From: Scleroderma bovista
Taxonomy: Eukaryota > Basidiomycota > Agaricomycetes > Boletales > Sclerodermataceae
DNA length: 64,000 nucleotides
Assembly (NCBI GenBank): GCA_037178675.1
Contig: JAYMGJ010000039.1
Location: 49,809-113,808, forward strand
Direction of reading: 5' to 3'
Shown: piece by piece, positions 10,849-21,492 of the stretch
Layout of the letters: each line of letters begins with the position of its first letter
How positions within the stretch are numbered: position 1 is the first letter of the stretch
Notes under the pieces: model-generated
What the model was told of the DNA's origin: nothing
What the model saw: only the letters and a program-made list of their open reading frames with translations
Database searches by the model: none
Position numbers and translations under genes: made by a program

Positions 10849-13800
10849 TGTCACGCACCAAACAGGTTTGGTACAGTGAACATGGAAGATAACACCTATA
10901 TTGAATGATCCTTATGTGAAGGATAAGCATGACGGACCCTCATTGTAGCCATCTATCGCACAAGAAGACTATCCTGATGCGAGAGATGAATGCCAATGCA
11001 GACAGTCATCTATCTCATGAGAACCGCCAAGAAGCAGAAGAAACTGAAGGAATAATTTCAATTGTGGTATGAGAAAGGAATGCACACGTCTGCAGTCCAA
11101 CTCCCATACCAGAATGATCAAAGAAGCCAAAGAATTGATGGAGAAACGAAGGAGAAAGAGAAGAAATGATTTTTAGCACCCAAATGTCATTTTTAGGTGC
11201 CCAGTGCTGGCATTCCAATATTTTGAATAGCTCCGTTGTTTCTGAAGCTATCAGGCATGTGACTATACCATCAGAGAGCCTAGAACGTGGTCTATCTGCC
11301 TGTCAAGTTCCGATGCAAATCTGTTCATTTCCCACAGAGATATTCCCCCCACAATCCAGACATTTGCTTCATTGCTCACTATGGAGTCCGTATTTTCTCT
11401 GGATCATTTCTCCACTATTGCTGCAGATCTCCACTATGTCCTGCTCTTAGGACAGCCTCTCCCAGAGTTCCCGTGCACTGCCTGGCACATATCTTCCCAG
11501 CCTGCTCCCTCAGTCCCTCTCGTTCTCGGTCAGCGCGTTCTCCTCGTCAGTCCTGCATCAAGGACGTACTTTGGTCATCTTAGGTCTATTGTCAAGCTTG
11601 AGAAGTCTTCTCTGGTCATCTCTGTGTCCCCTGAGCCCTCAGCCTATGGTCCCTTCCTCCCAGATACTTGTCATGTCCATCTTCCTCTGTCATTCGTCTC
11701 GCTTCCCTGGATGCGTCAAATTCAGTACTCTATCCGCTTCCCTACTTTCAGACGACGTCCCCCAGCACCATGACAGTTATGCCCCCTGTCATATCCATAC
11801 TTTTCCAGTCGCAACTCCGGTCTAACCATGGCCCGCCTGACCTCTCCTTAGGCATAGATGCAACTCCGGATCTAGTCCGGCCATCTCCAGCCCTATAGCT
11901 GCACTCCAGCTCAACTCCGGTCACTACGTCCATCTCCGCCTCAGGACTAACCCCTGTCTTCCTACAGACAGATCCACGGTCTAACTCCTCCATGTCAGAC
12001 CTGTACCTACCACTAGTCGCTACTCCGGTTTCAGTCCGGCCACTCCCTTAGCCTTGTCTGCGACGTAGCCCAACTCCGGCTGGTACATCCAACTCCGGCT
12101 CAGTTCTGCTCCTGCTCCTGCTCCACTTCCTCTGTCAGGTCCACCAAAGGCTTAGGACATTTCCATGTCCAACTCCGGACCTTCCTCCAGCTACTCCGCC
12201 CTTCCTCCACCTGTGCACTCCCTCCGCTCGTGCACTTCCTCCGGTCCCACTTCCTCCGGTCCCACTTCCTCCGGTCCCACTTCCTCCGGTCCTGGACATC
12301 GCTCCGGACTTAACATTAGTTAAGTCCACCTCCAACCCTTACCTGTCCTCTTCCAACCTAGTTCCCTTTACTTCACTGTCCCTGCTTTTCCTCCGTCGTC
12401 CCTGTATCTCTAGTTCCCCGTGTCTGCTCCCGCTCCGGTTTATTTTCCTGTACCTGCTTTATTTTCCTGTCCATTTCTGCTCTGTCCCTTGTCCCAACTA
12501 AGGTGTTTACTTGTCACCGTATATACTCACCCTAGTTCTCATTTACTATATAAACTACTATACTCCGGCCTAGTAGTTTCCTTAGATCAAATCTCGACTA
12601 AGATACTCCCCACTCTGTACTACCCATTATGCTCTCCTAATCCATCTGTTCATCTGAACTCCTGAACTCCGGCCAACTCCGGCCTCCATCCTATCTCGTC
12701 CCCTTGGTCCTATGTCCGATCCTAGCAAGTCTCCTACTTGCACGAGGGCAAAAGCCACCTCTGTCCCAGACTCGACGCTAGACCTCTCAGGACTTATCCC
12801 ACCTCTGGGATGTCCTTCGCTCCGGACAAACTGCACTCAACTCCGGACCACTTTCCCACGGTCCGGACTTACTCTGCAAAAACCCGGACTTACTCCCTGT
12901 GCTTCTCTAGTGCCCGGACTTCGTTCGTTTGACCCGGACTTGACTCTCTGCACTAACTAGCACCTACTAGTGTCTGGACTTACCTCCTCATTAGTTCCCT
13001 GCACCTCTGGACCTCCTAGTAAGATCGTCGAGGAGAACCGGTCTTGACACCCCCACTTTATAGTGCTATTAGGAAGAAGAACCCTCTCTCATTCTTTCCC
13101 AGAAGAGAGCTCGTCAAGAGAGCCCATGGTTGCGCTTCAGTGGCGCTAGAACACATGCACTATACCTTAGTGTATGCTGGCCCCCCAAAAGACCTCTGGA
13201 CCCCTGGTACCCTTCTTGTGGCTGTTTTGTCTCGGATCAATCCCCCTGTTTATCTCAGATCTTCCACATTGTTGTCCCATCAAATTCCTGATGGTACACA
13301 GCCCCCCCATCAAACTTCTTAGGCTGTGCATCAATGAGTCCTTCTGCTGTGCAGTGACTCATCCCTTGCTTACTGATGCTCTCTTGTCATCAGTATTACT
13401 CTATCCCTTTCGCATTTTTGGTATATTACTCAGCTGATGACTCACTCCCTTACCAATCAATCTTGTCATGCAGCTTACTCATTCCTTTACTCAGCAGCTT
13501 ATTCATGCTCCCTATGCTTACTCATTCCTGCTTATCCCTTGCTTACTGATTGCTTACTAACCCCTTACAAAGCTCTTACCAATCCCTTACCAATCCTTGA
13601 CAAATTCTGCTTACTCCCTTCTCTTTTTTGTACTTTAATGCTGTGCCCCCCCATGTATTTAAACCCCTGGGCTCAGCCCAGTGAAAAAAGACCCAATTGC
13701 ACGAAATTATCCCTCTCTCAGACTCTCTCAATCAGTATCCCTTCAGTCTTTGAGTCCTTGTAGGCTTCAGTGAAGGTCTAAAGGCTCAATATTGTCAAGT

Positions 13801-14212
13801 TTATCCAAGTTATTCAAGATCTATTCTTTATACTAGGCTCAAGCGGAGTCTAGGCTTCATACCAGTCAATCTTCCTCGCCTCTGGACATCAGAGGCATCT
13901 CTGCCCCTTTGCTGCACCAATCTCTAGGTGTAGTATTGCTGTTTCAGTCTCAGTCAACCCAATCCCTGCTTTGACACTTCCTAGGCTTTAGGAAGAGTCC
14001 AGACCCCTATCCCCTTTGTCTTCTATTACTCCTGTACCCCAGGAGTATCCTACATCACCCTGTTGGTGTAGATCCCCTTTCCCCTTTCCCCCTCCTCAGC
14101 ACATCCTCTCTGGACACCGTGGAGGTAAACCACCACTCGCACATTTTCATAGTCCTTTGTTGGTGTTGTGTTTGGGTTATTACTCCAACCCAAATCCACA
14201 CTTTGACTCACA
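10849..14212 (+). mobile_element. repeat X, copy 1 (split by a solo LTR)
   Basis: The copy starts TGTCACGCACC and ends TTTGACTCACA. Without the inserted LTR (11787-13049) and one target duplication it is about 2096 bp, matching the inverted copy at 16211-18303 (2093 bp) along its length. The 3' third holds a promoter-like stretch (TATTTAAA near 13656, GGGCTCAGCCCA) and many GCTTACTCATTCC-like words. Short frames such as 11372-11773 are conserved between the copies but resemble nothing I know. TG...CA ends suggest a very long LTR or a non-autonomous LTR element. Left of it is gypsy pol; right of it is copia reverse transcriptase. Confidence 0.75.
11787..13049. mobile_element. 1263-bp solo LTR inside repeat X
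   Basis: It begins TGTCATATCC and ends GGTCTTGACA, is rich in CAACTCCGG and CCGGACTT motifs, and is flanked by CCCCC on both sides (11782-11786 and 13050-13054). The other X copy is uninterrupted at the same point (about 17364-17374, a single run of five C/G), giving an empty site within the window. Its ends and internal motifs resemble the gypsy LTR at 4666-5277, but it is about twice as long, so it probably represents a related family. Confidence 0.9.
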
Positions 14213-14316
14213 GCGCCAGTTGAAAGGTAAAGTCGAGATTTCCAATCTTGGTGAAATCCACTGGTTGCTAGGCTTCGAAGTCCAGCACGATCGAGATGCA
14301 CGCACACTCATCAGGG
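14213..14316 (+). pseudogene. copia reverse-transcriptase fragment (displaced)
   Basis: It reads RQLKGKVEISNLGEIHWLLG followed by FEVQHDRDARTL, the stretch that follows the catalytic VDD box in Ty1/copia reverse transcriptases. It is on the plus strand, although the upstream part of what looks like the same gene (HVDDMMIIASS...DIK) lies on the minus strand ending at 18304, next to the other X copy. Joining the two across X gives a continuous family-like reading. The fragment ends near 14316, where other sequence takes over. Confidence 0.8.
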
Positions 14317-14903
14317 GAGCTTTAAAGCACAGATATAGCCTGATGTAGTTGGTAAATTCATGTAAATCTGATATTTATTGATCATCCATGATCATCAGGT
14401 GACAATCAGTTATCTATGCCTATCTAATTGACAGAGAAAGATAAGAAATTACAATTACAGCTCAAGAAAGAATTGCAAATGACAATTGAAAGTCATACAT
14501 CCTCAAATCTGACCATGCTATATAATCACAGGCAGACTTTATTTATGCTTGCCCAATGGATAACCCAATGATGTGTACTTTTCTATCTTGCATCTGCCTG
14601 ATAAATGCTTGATTTGGCTTTGTCAGTGACCTTAATGACATTAAGGGACTTATCATCAGTCTACTATTATGATGCTATGCTGATCACAACATAGCTACAA
14701 AGATAAATATTGCTTGGCTTTGGCAGAATCAATAGGCAAGAGAACAGGTAACTCTCAGGAGGCTGACCACACTCCTAGGTTGGCATCAGCAAGACTCAAA
14801 ATGCTTTATCAGTCTTGATTGCAGCTTAATCAAGCTTATTGGCTTGGATATTTTTGTCAAGAATGACAAGCCAAGTCAGAAGTGCCAAGAGACTAAGTTC
14901 AGT
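14317..14903. other. AT-rich sequence without a gene
   Basis: This is AT-rich with short inverted words such as TGATCATCCATGATCATCAG near 14380. No coding frame is visible. It separates the copia fragment from the fold-back end. Confidence 0.4.
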
Positions 14904-15120
14904 TGCTTAAGACACCAAGTCAGACCAAGAGATTAATAAGCCAATCACATCAAGCCATACAAATTATACTATGTAATTATACTAAGTAATCTAAGTAAAT
15001 ATATTAGGGACCGGTAGGTGACGATGGCAACAATGGGTGTTGGTGGTAGGGGTGGTGGCCATCATTGTTGTTAGTCGCCCCCGCCGTGCTATTGCTGGTG
15101 GCATTGGGGTTGTCGTCACC
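14904..15120. repeat. displaced outer end of the fold-back repeat
   Basis: Positions 14909-15017 match 2061-2170 (TTGCTTAAGACAC, CAAGTCAGAC, CTAAGTAAATATATTAGGGAC, GTAGGTGACGA), and 15018-15120 is G-rich minisatellite like that at 2170-2300. It stops at the gypsy LTR (15121). In present orientation it is a direct copy of the left end. After flipping the region between the X repeats it would become the missing right end. Confidence 0.8.
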
Positions 15121-15732
15121 TGTCAAGTCCAGGTCTACTCCAGTAGGGGGTCCAGTCAAGTCCAGACAGAAACGGACGAAGGAGAAGGGCAGATGCTGGA
15201 CAAGGGGTTTAGTCCAGCCGGAGTTGAGACCGATTGGATTCAACGACAAGAGGATCAAGCGTTGATCCCTTGCGTAGGTTCCGGTCAGGTGGAAATGGAG
15301 ACGGAGACAGACAGAGTACGGGAGTAGAGACTAAGTTGATTTCAGACTGAGGTTTACAGGATGGAGTACAGGGTACTTATACTATGGAGAACTAGGGTCG
15401 AGTATTTACGGTGACAAGTAAACAGCCCAAAGGGCAGACAAGGAACAACCGGAGTTGGGACTAGGTCAGGTCCAACAAAAATAAGTAAGGTCCAGAGAAA
15501 ATACTACAAGGTAGAAGATATAAATGGGACACAGAGAACTCACGGTACAACAGGGTGGATGGGGAAGTGTGGTAATGACTGGATTGAGGCTAATGCAAAG
15601 GGTCGCACTTAGCGGAAGGATATGTGCGTGTCCGGGACCAGAGTTATGCGCAGAGGTCCAGAGTTGAGCTGTAGTACTGCGACACGACCAGAGTAACTGG
15701 ATAAGAGTCCGGAGTTGGACATGGTCTTGACA
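15121..15732 (-). mobile_element. 3' LTR of gypsy element 1 (inverted)
   Basis: This is 612 bp, the reverse complement of the LTR family at 4666-5277. Read on the minus strand it follows a polypurine tract (AAGAGGGGGATAC, about 15733-15745) and ends CTTGACA, followed by GGTGAC. That is the arrangement of a 3' LTR with its target duplication. Its 5' partner is on the plus strand, 10 kb away. Confidence 0.82.
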
Positions 15733-15888
15733 GTATCCCCCTCTTAGGGGCCGAACCCATGAGGCTGTTGTGTGGTCACTTAGAACAATGTGGAGTCCAG
15801 AGTCGATTGTCTGAGTGTGAAATGGGGTTCTATAAGAACAGACTGGTTTTTGGTTTCCACCCCCAACTTCCTTACTCCTTTATTACTA

Positions 15889-16210
15889 TGTCTGCACCTA
15901 CGCAAACCACCACCCCCACTGCCAGCACAACCGAGTCCAGGGACTGGGCAAGAGCAAAGTCGGAGGAGCTCCGAGCCCTGATGGATGACGAAGATGACGT
16001 GGCAAACGTGAAGAGAGCGGAGAAGAGGCGTTGCAAGCAGGCGAAGGTGGAGGCGGAGGAACGGGCACGCCAGGAGTGTGAAGAGGCAGTGAGGTGAGCG
16101 TGCGAAAAGGCAGAGAGGAAGAGGCAGGCAGAGGCAGAGCAGCAAGCTTGTGCAGAGGTGGAGTGGAAGGCCAAGGAGGAGGCGGAGAAGAAGGCTCGCG
16201 AGGAGTTTGC
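15889..16210 (+). pseudogene. gag fragment of a second gypsy element
   Basis: From ATG 15889 the frame reads SAPTQTTTPTASTTESRDW and then a highly charged Ala/Glu/Arg-rich helical region (KVEAEERARQECEEAVR). An in-frame TGA stands at 16095-16097, after which the same charged pattern continues (KAKEEAEKKAREEF). It is cut at 16210 by repeat X. This type of N-terminus is familiar from mushroom gypsy Gag proteins and differs from the gag at 5516. Direct adjacency of an LTR upstream (15121-15732) is probably fortuitous, because that LTR reads as minus-strand. Confidence 0.6.
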
Positions 16211-18303
16211 TGTGAGTCAAAGTGTGGATTTGGATTGGAGTAATAACCCAAACACAACACCAACAAAGGACTACGAAAATGTGCGAGTGGTGGTTTACCT
16301 CCACGGTGTCCAGAGAGGATGTGCTGAGGAGGGGGAAAGGGGAAAGGGGATCTACATCAACAGGGTGATGCAGGATACTCCTGGGGTACAGGAGTAATAG
16401 AAGACAAAGTGGATAGGGGTCTGGACTCTTCCTAAAGCCTAGGAAGTGTCAAAGCAGGGATTGGGTTGACTGAGACTGAAACAGCAATACTACACCTAGA
16501 GATTGGTGCAGCAAGGGGACAAGGGGGCTCCTGACGTCCAGAAGCAATGAGAGATGAAGGATTGACTGGCTAGGCTCTGCTTGAGCCTAGAGAAATACTT
16601 GGACTTGAATGGATTGAATAAACTTGAGATATCAGAGCCTTTAGACCTTCACTGAAGCCTACAAGACTCAAAGAGCTGAGGGGATACTGATTGAGAGAGT
16701 CTGAGAGAGGGATAATTTCGTGCAATTGGGTCTTTTTTCACTGGGCTGAGCCCAGGGGTTTAAATACATGGGGGGGCACAGCATTAAAGTACAAAAAAGA
16801 GAAGGGAGTAAGCAGAATTTGTCAAGGATTGGTAAGGGATTGGTAAGAGCTTTGTAAGGGGTTAGTAAGCAATCAGTAAGCAAGGGATAAGCAGGAATGA
16901 GTAAGCATAGGGAGCATGAATAAGCTGCTGAGTAAAGGAATGAGTAAGCTGCATGACAAGATTGATTGGTAAGGGAGTGAGTCATCAGCTGAGTAATATA
17001 CCAAAAATGCGAAAGGGATAGAGTAATACTGATGACAAGAGAGCATCAGTAAGCAAGGGATGAGTCACTGCACAGCAGAAGGACTCATTGATGCACAGCC
17101 TAAGAAGTTTGATGGGGGGGCTGTGTACCATCAGGAATTTGATGGGACAACAATGTGGAAGATCTGAGATAAACAGGGGGATTGATCCGAGACAAAACAG
17201 CCACAAGAAGGGTACCAGGGGTCCAGAGGTCTTTTGGGGGGTCAGCATACACTAAGGTATAGTGCATGTGTTCTAGCGCCGCTGAAGCGCAACCATGGGC
17301 TCCCTTGACGAGCTCTCTTCTGGGAAAGAATGAGAGGGTTCTTCTTCCTAATAGCACTATAAAGTGGGGGCATAACTGTCATGGTGCTGGGGGACATCAT
17401 CTGAAAGTAGGGAAGCGGATAGAGTATTGAATTTGACGCATCCAGGGAAGCAAGACGAATGACAGAGGAAGATGGACATGGCAAGTATCTGGGAGGAAGG
17501 GACCATATGCCGAGGGCTCAGGGGACACAGAGACGACCAGAGAAGACTTCTCAAGCTTGACAATAGACCTAAGATGACCAAAGTACGTCCTTGACACAGG
17601 ACTGATGAGGAGAACGCGCTGACCGAGAACGAGGGGGACTGAGGGAGCAGGCTGGGAAGATATGTGCCAGGCAGTGCACGGGAACTCTGGGAGAGGCTGT
17701 CCTAAGAGCAGGACATAGTGGAGATCTGCAGCAATAGCGGAGAAATGATCCAGAGAAAACACGGACTCCATAGTGAGCGATGAAGTGAATGTCTGGATTG
17801 CAGGGGAAATATCTCCGTGGAAAATGAACAGATTTGCATCGGAACTTAACAGGCAGATAGACCACATTCTAGGCTCTCTGACGGTATAGTCACGTGCCTG
17901 ATAGCTTCAGAAACGATGGAGCTATTCAAAATATCGGAATGCTGGCACTGGGCGCCTACAAATGACATTTGGGCGCTAAAAATCATTTCTTCTCTTTCTC
18001 CTTCGTTTCTCCATCAATTCTTCGGCTTCTTTGATCGTTCTGGTATGGGAGTTGGACTGCAGATGTGTGCATTTCTTTCTCATACCACAATTGATGTCAT
18101 TCCTTCAGTTTCTTCTGCTTCTTGGCAGTTCTCGTGCGATAGATGACTGTCTGCATTGGCATTCATTTCTCGCATCAGGATAGTCTTCTTGTGTGATAGA
18201 TGGCTACAATGAGGGTCCGTCATGCTTATCCTTCACATAAGGATCATTCGATATAGGTGTTATCTTCCATGTTCACTGTACCAAACCTGTTTGGTGTGTG
18301 ACA
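16211..18303 (-). mobile_element. repeat X, copy 2 (intact, inverted)
   Basis: This is 2093 bp on the minus strand from TGTCACACACC (18303) to TTTGACTCACA (16211), collinear with copy 1 but lacking its 1263-bp LTR. It is flanked by minus-strand copia reverse transcriptase at 18304 and by the gag fragment at 16210. Four bases at its copia edge (GCAC on the minus strand, 18307-18304) and four at the far side of copy 1 (GCGC, 14213-14216) look like one target duplication differing by a CpG transition. Confidence 0.8.
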
Positions 18304-20821
18304 GTGCTTGATATCCTGCACAAGACGGGTTGAGCTGGCAATGATCATCATATCGTCGACATGGATAGTAATGATTCCTAGAGTGTCACCTTTGTGCCTG
18401 ATGAACACAGCATGGTTAGATTCGCATCATCGGAAACCAGCCTCCTTGAGAAGTTTGCAAAGCTTCTCATACCAGTGGCAACCACTTTGCTTGAGTCCAT
18501 ACAAGGGTCGAAGTAGGTGTAGAACCTTTCCAGGGCAGTCGGAGATAGGGAAGCCAGGTGGTTGATGCATGTAGATAACTTCAGCATCTTCAAATGCGCC
18601 ATTGAGATAAGCACTCGACCTGGTGGATCTCCCAGTCATGACGGGCAGCTAGGGCAAGGACAGTTCAAATCGACGTGAGCTTGGCAACGGGTGCGAATGT
18701 ATTGAAGTAATTGACACCAGGGACCTGAGTGTACTCCTATGCAACAAGTCGTGCCTTGTACCACTTGATGTTTCCAGTCGCGTCGTTTTTTACCTTAAAT
18801 ACCCACTTACTCCTGACCATGTTCACTCCTGCAGGCTTATCCACAACCTCCCAAGTCCCCATGGTGTCCAGCTGTCCCAATTTGGCATTTCCAGCTGTCC
18901 CAATTTGGCATTTATTGCCTCTTCCCACTTTGGCCAGTCAGGATGCTTTCTTGCCTCCTCCACACTCCTTGGTTCAAGTCCAATCACTTCAGTGACTGCA
19001 GAGGCCATTCCCAACTCTTCAACAACATTGTCTAGGGCTTTCCCATCGCCCTTCGACATGTTTTCATCAAGGGATGGCGCTTGTACACCAGGAGGTAAGC
19101 CAGAGTGAGTATTGGGACCTGTTGCTGATCCTACACCAGATAGGATGTCTCACACATATTGGGACAGGTTACGGGTGCACTGAGGGCGTCCAGACATTGC
19201 TGACGTGTCCGTATTCATGCTGTGATCATCCAATTCTGAGTGGGAGGGTCCAGGTCCATCCAAAGGTGAGTTTTCGTCGCTTTTAGCTGATTTTTCACCC
19301 AAATTCGAATCGTTTGGAGTGATTTCAGCACTGGGAGTGGTGCAGTTGCCAGCCACACCTCCCTCCCCATCAAATGCGATGTTTCCATGCGCTGGAGGTA
19401 AGTCTACCTCGCTCGTTTCGAATCGGACACTCCGTTCAACTGTTACTGACCTTCTATCAGGCCAATACACGCAGTGGCCCCTGCTCTGGCTATCATAGCC
19501 AACCCAGCGCCCCAAACAGGCACGGCTGTCTATTTTTGATGCATCCGCAACATGGACCCACATGCGGGCGCCCCAGACTGGCAGCCCTGCAAGATTCAGT
19601 GTGTTTCCATGTACAGCCTCAAAAGGTGTCTTGCCTTCGAGTGCTTTCGTCGAGGTACGATTTTTCAGCCAAGTCGCATGATTCACAGCCTCTCCCCACA
19701 GTAAATGAGGTAACCCAGAGTCATATAACATGGCACGAACTTTTTCAACCAAGATTCCATTCAACCGCTCGGCAACTCCGTTTTGCTGTGGTGTGTCATG
19801 CACAGTAAGTACACATTCGGTTCCCTGGGCCTCCAAATGAGCTGTGAACTCATTGCTAAGGTACTCGCCTCCCCGATCGGTGCATAGGACCTTAATTACT
19901 GCATTGCGGTGGTTCCTGACCCAAGCTTTGTACCTCTTATAGGTCTCGAAGGTCTCCAATTTCTCCCGCAGGAGGTAAAGGGTCGTTTTGCGCGTCTTAT
20001 CGTCCGTATAACTGACGTAGTATTGACGACCACCCAGCAACTCGATTGGGGCTGGTTCCCACAGGTCTGAATGAACTTCGCCACCATAAATTGTTGCTCG
20101 CTCCCCCTGTTGCTCCTTAGCAACAGGTTGACACTTCAATTTAGCAGCAACACAAGGCTTGCAAAACATTTTTGAGCCATCGGTAGAATCAGTGAGCACA
20201 AGTCCAGTCACGAAGCCTTTTGTAGCCAGACATTTGGCAGTTTCAGGCACGATATGCCCCATGTGGTGGTGCAACTCCAGTGTGGTGAGTCTCTCGGCAG
20301 CCACATTTGCACTCCCATTACTAACATCATGTACCACCTTGTATAGTTCACGAGTCGTCTTGGGGATTTGACCTAGGACTTTGCCACTTGGGGCAGAGAT
20401 TGTGCATACTCCCTTTCCAAAGGTAGTTGTGCACCCAGCATCGTCAATCCGGCCGATTGAAACCAGTGTGTATCCCACTTCTGGAGAGTATAACACCTTG
20501 GTGAGTCATATGGTGGATGCTTCCACACTGTTAGGGACTTCGACTAACATGTCCCCAACACTGGTGGCACTAAACGACTGCTGGTTTGCGGCATCAAAGC
20601 CCTTCGGAGGGATAGGTCAGAATGTGATGAAACGGTCTTGATAAGGGGATAGGTGGTGGGTAGTGCCAGAATCATAGAGTTCAATAACTCGGTTTGGATC
20701 ATGAGAGCCAGGGCCTGCAGCAGCAGCCAGACCAGGTTCATCCACACTCTCGGTGGCCAAAGGAGCTACTATGGTGACCAAAGTTGCACCATTCTCGCTC
20801 ATAACAGCCACATGTGGGGTG
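18304..20821 (-). pseudogene. pol: copia element B pol (broken)
   Basis: This is Ty1/copia polyprotein on the minus strand, continuing from the gag at 27750-26754 across the inserted element A. In order it shows protease (YDSGTTHHLS, about 20660), a GAG-pre-integrase region (LELHHHMGHIVPETAKCLA), integrase (VHSDLWEP, CTDRGGEYLS, TPQQNGVAERLN, about 20080-19740) and reverse transcriptase (NMVRSKWVFKVKND, HQPPGFPI, LYGLKQS, HVDDMMIIAS). The catalytic VDD is retained. Frameshifts and stops occur near 20620, 20505, 19150 and 18720, and a 23-bp tandem duplication lies at about 18868-18913. It is cut at 18303 by repeat X. Confidence 0.9.
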
Positions 20822-21109
20822 TATTGAAGTCGCACGTGCACCCAGTGTAAACCGTCGACGAAGTGCGCGCAAGACTGTGACCCATATTAGTGTAGACTTA
20901 GTAATAGTCCTCTTTAGAGTAGATGTTACATGTCACACATCACGCGTCACAGTCACGTGTCACACTATTTGTTGTATATAAACAGCGTCCACCGCTTATA
21001 TAATATAACAGCTCTTAACCAGCTACCGCTACCATCTCAGGTTGTGCACTCCACCCAACAGGTGAGTTGGAGTAGCAGTTCCTCTACGTACATAGGTATT
21101 GCTTCAACA
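20822..21109 (+). mobile_element. copia element A, 5' LTR
   Basis: This is a 288-bp LTR starting TATTGAAG (a G-to-A change of the normal TG) and ending CTTCAACA, preceded by the target duplication GGGTG (20817-20821). It holds a TATATAAA box at 20975-20982. Upstream of that lies a cluster of CACGCGTCAC/CACGTGTCAC/TGTCACAC words that look like repeated factor sites. A strong splice-donor-like AACAG/GTGAGT occurs near 21056-21066. Confidence 0.95.
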
Positions 21110-21123
21110 GGTTATGAGCCCTG
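21110..21123 (+). promoter_or_regulatory. primer-binding site, half-tRNA type
   Basis: GGTTATGAGCCCTG follows the LTR directly. It is complementary to the anticodon stem-loop of eukaryotic initiator tRNA-Met (CAGGGCTCATAACC), not to its 3' CCA end. This is the half-tRNA priming known from Drosophila copia and yeast Ty5. Confidence 0.85.
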
Positions 21124-21492
21124 TGAGCACACTGTGTGCAGCAATGCACCAGGCAGCGCTCCAGCTCCCTGAGCGTCGCTTTAACTAGCTTGACGCTGTG
21201 GACCACAGTGAGCTCCTAGCTGAGCCCCTGCACAGCCACAAGGCGAAGTCGGTCGACGACTTGCGCCAGACAGTGAGCTCCTAGTTGAGCACCTGTATTG
21301 CCACAGGCGAAGTTCGTGAATGACTTGCGCCAACCATGGCGAACATCGTCGACGACTTGTGCTGGCATGACCTAGTCTTGAGTTAGCTGTTGACAGAAGT
21401 GCTTTCACTAGCACTCAGGTGTTTCTTCTTTTCTTGCTTGTCCGTTGTCACATTCACTTGCTGACTCCATTGACACCCAACAGAATATCACC

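Noticed and set aside
14317..14400. CAGGGGAGC at the end of the copia fragment as a DNA-transposon terminal repeat
   Set aside because: I could not find a matching inverted end or target duplication around 1540-2050 or elsewhere in the window.
15121..16210. LTR 15121-15732 as the 5' LTR of the gag fragment at 15889
   Set aside because: Read forward, the LTR is in reverse orientation compared with 4666-5277, which sits properly upstream of its own gag. Its minus-strand flank has a polypurine tract, as a 3' LTR should.
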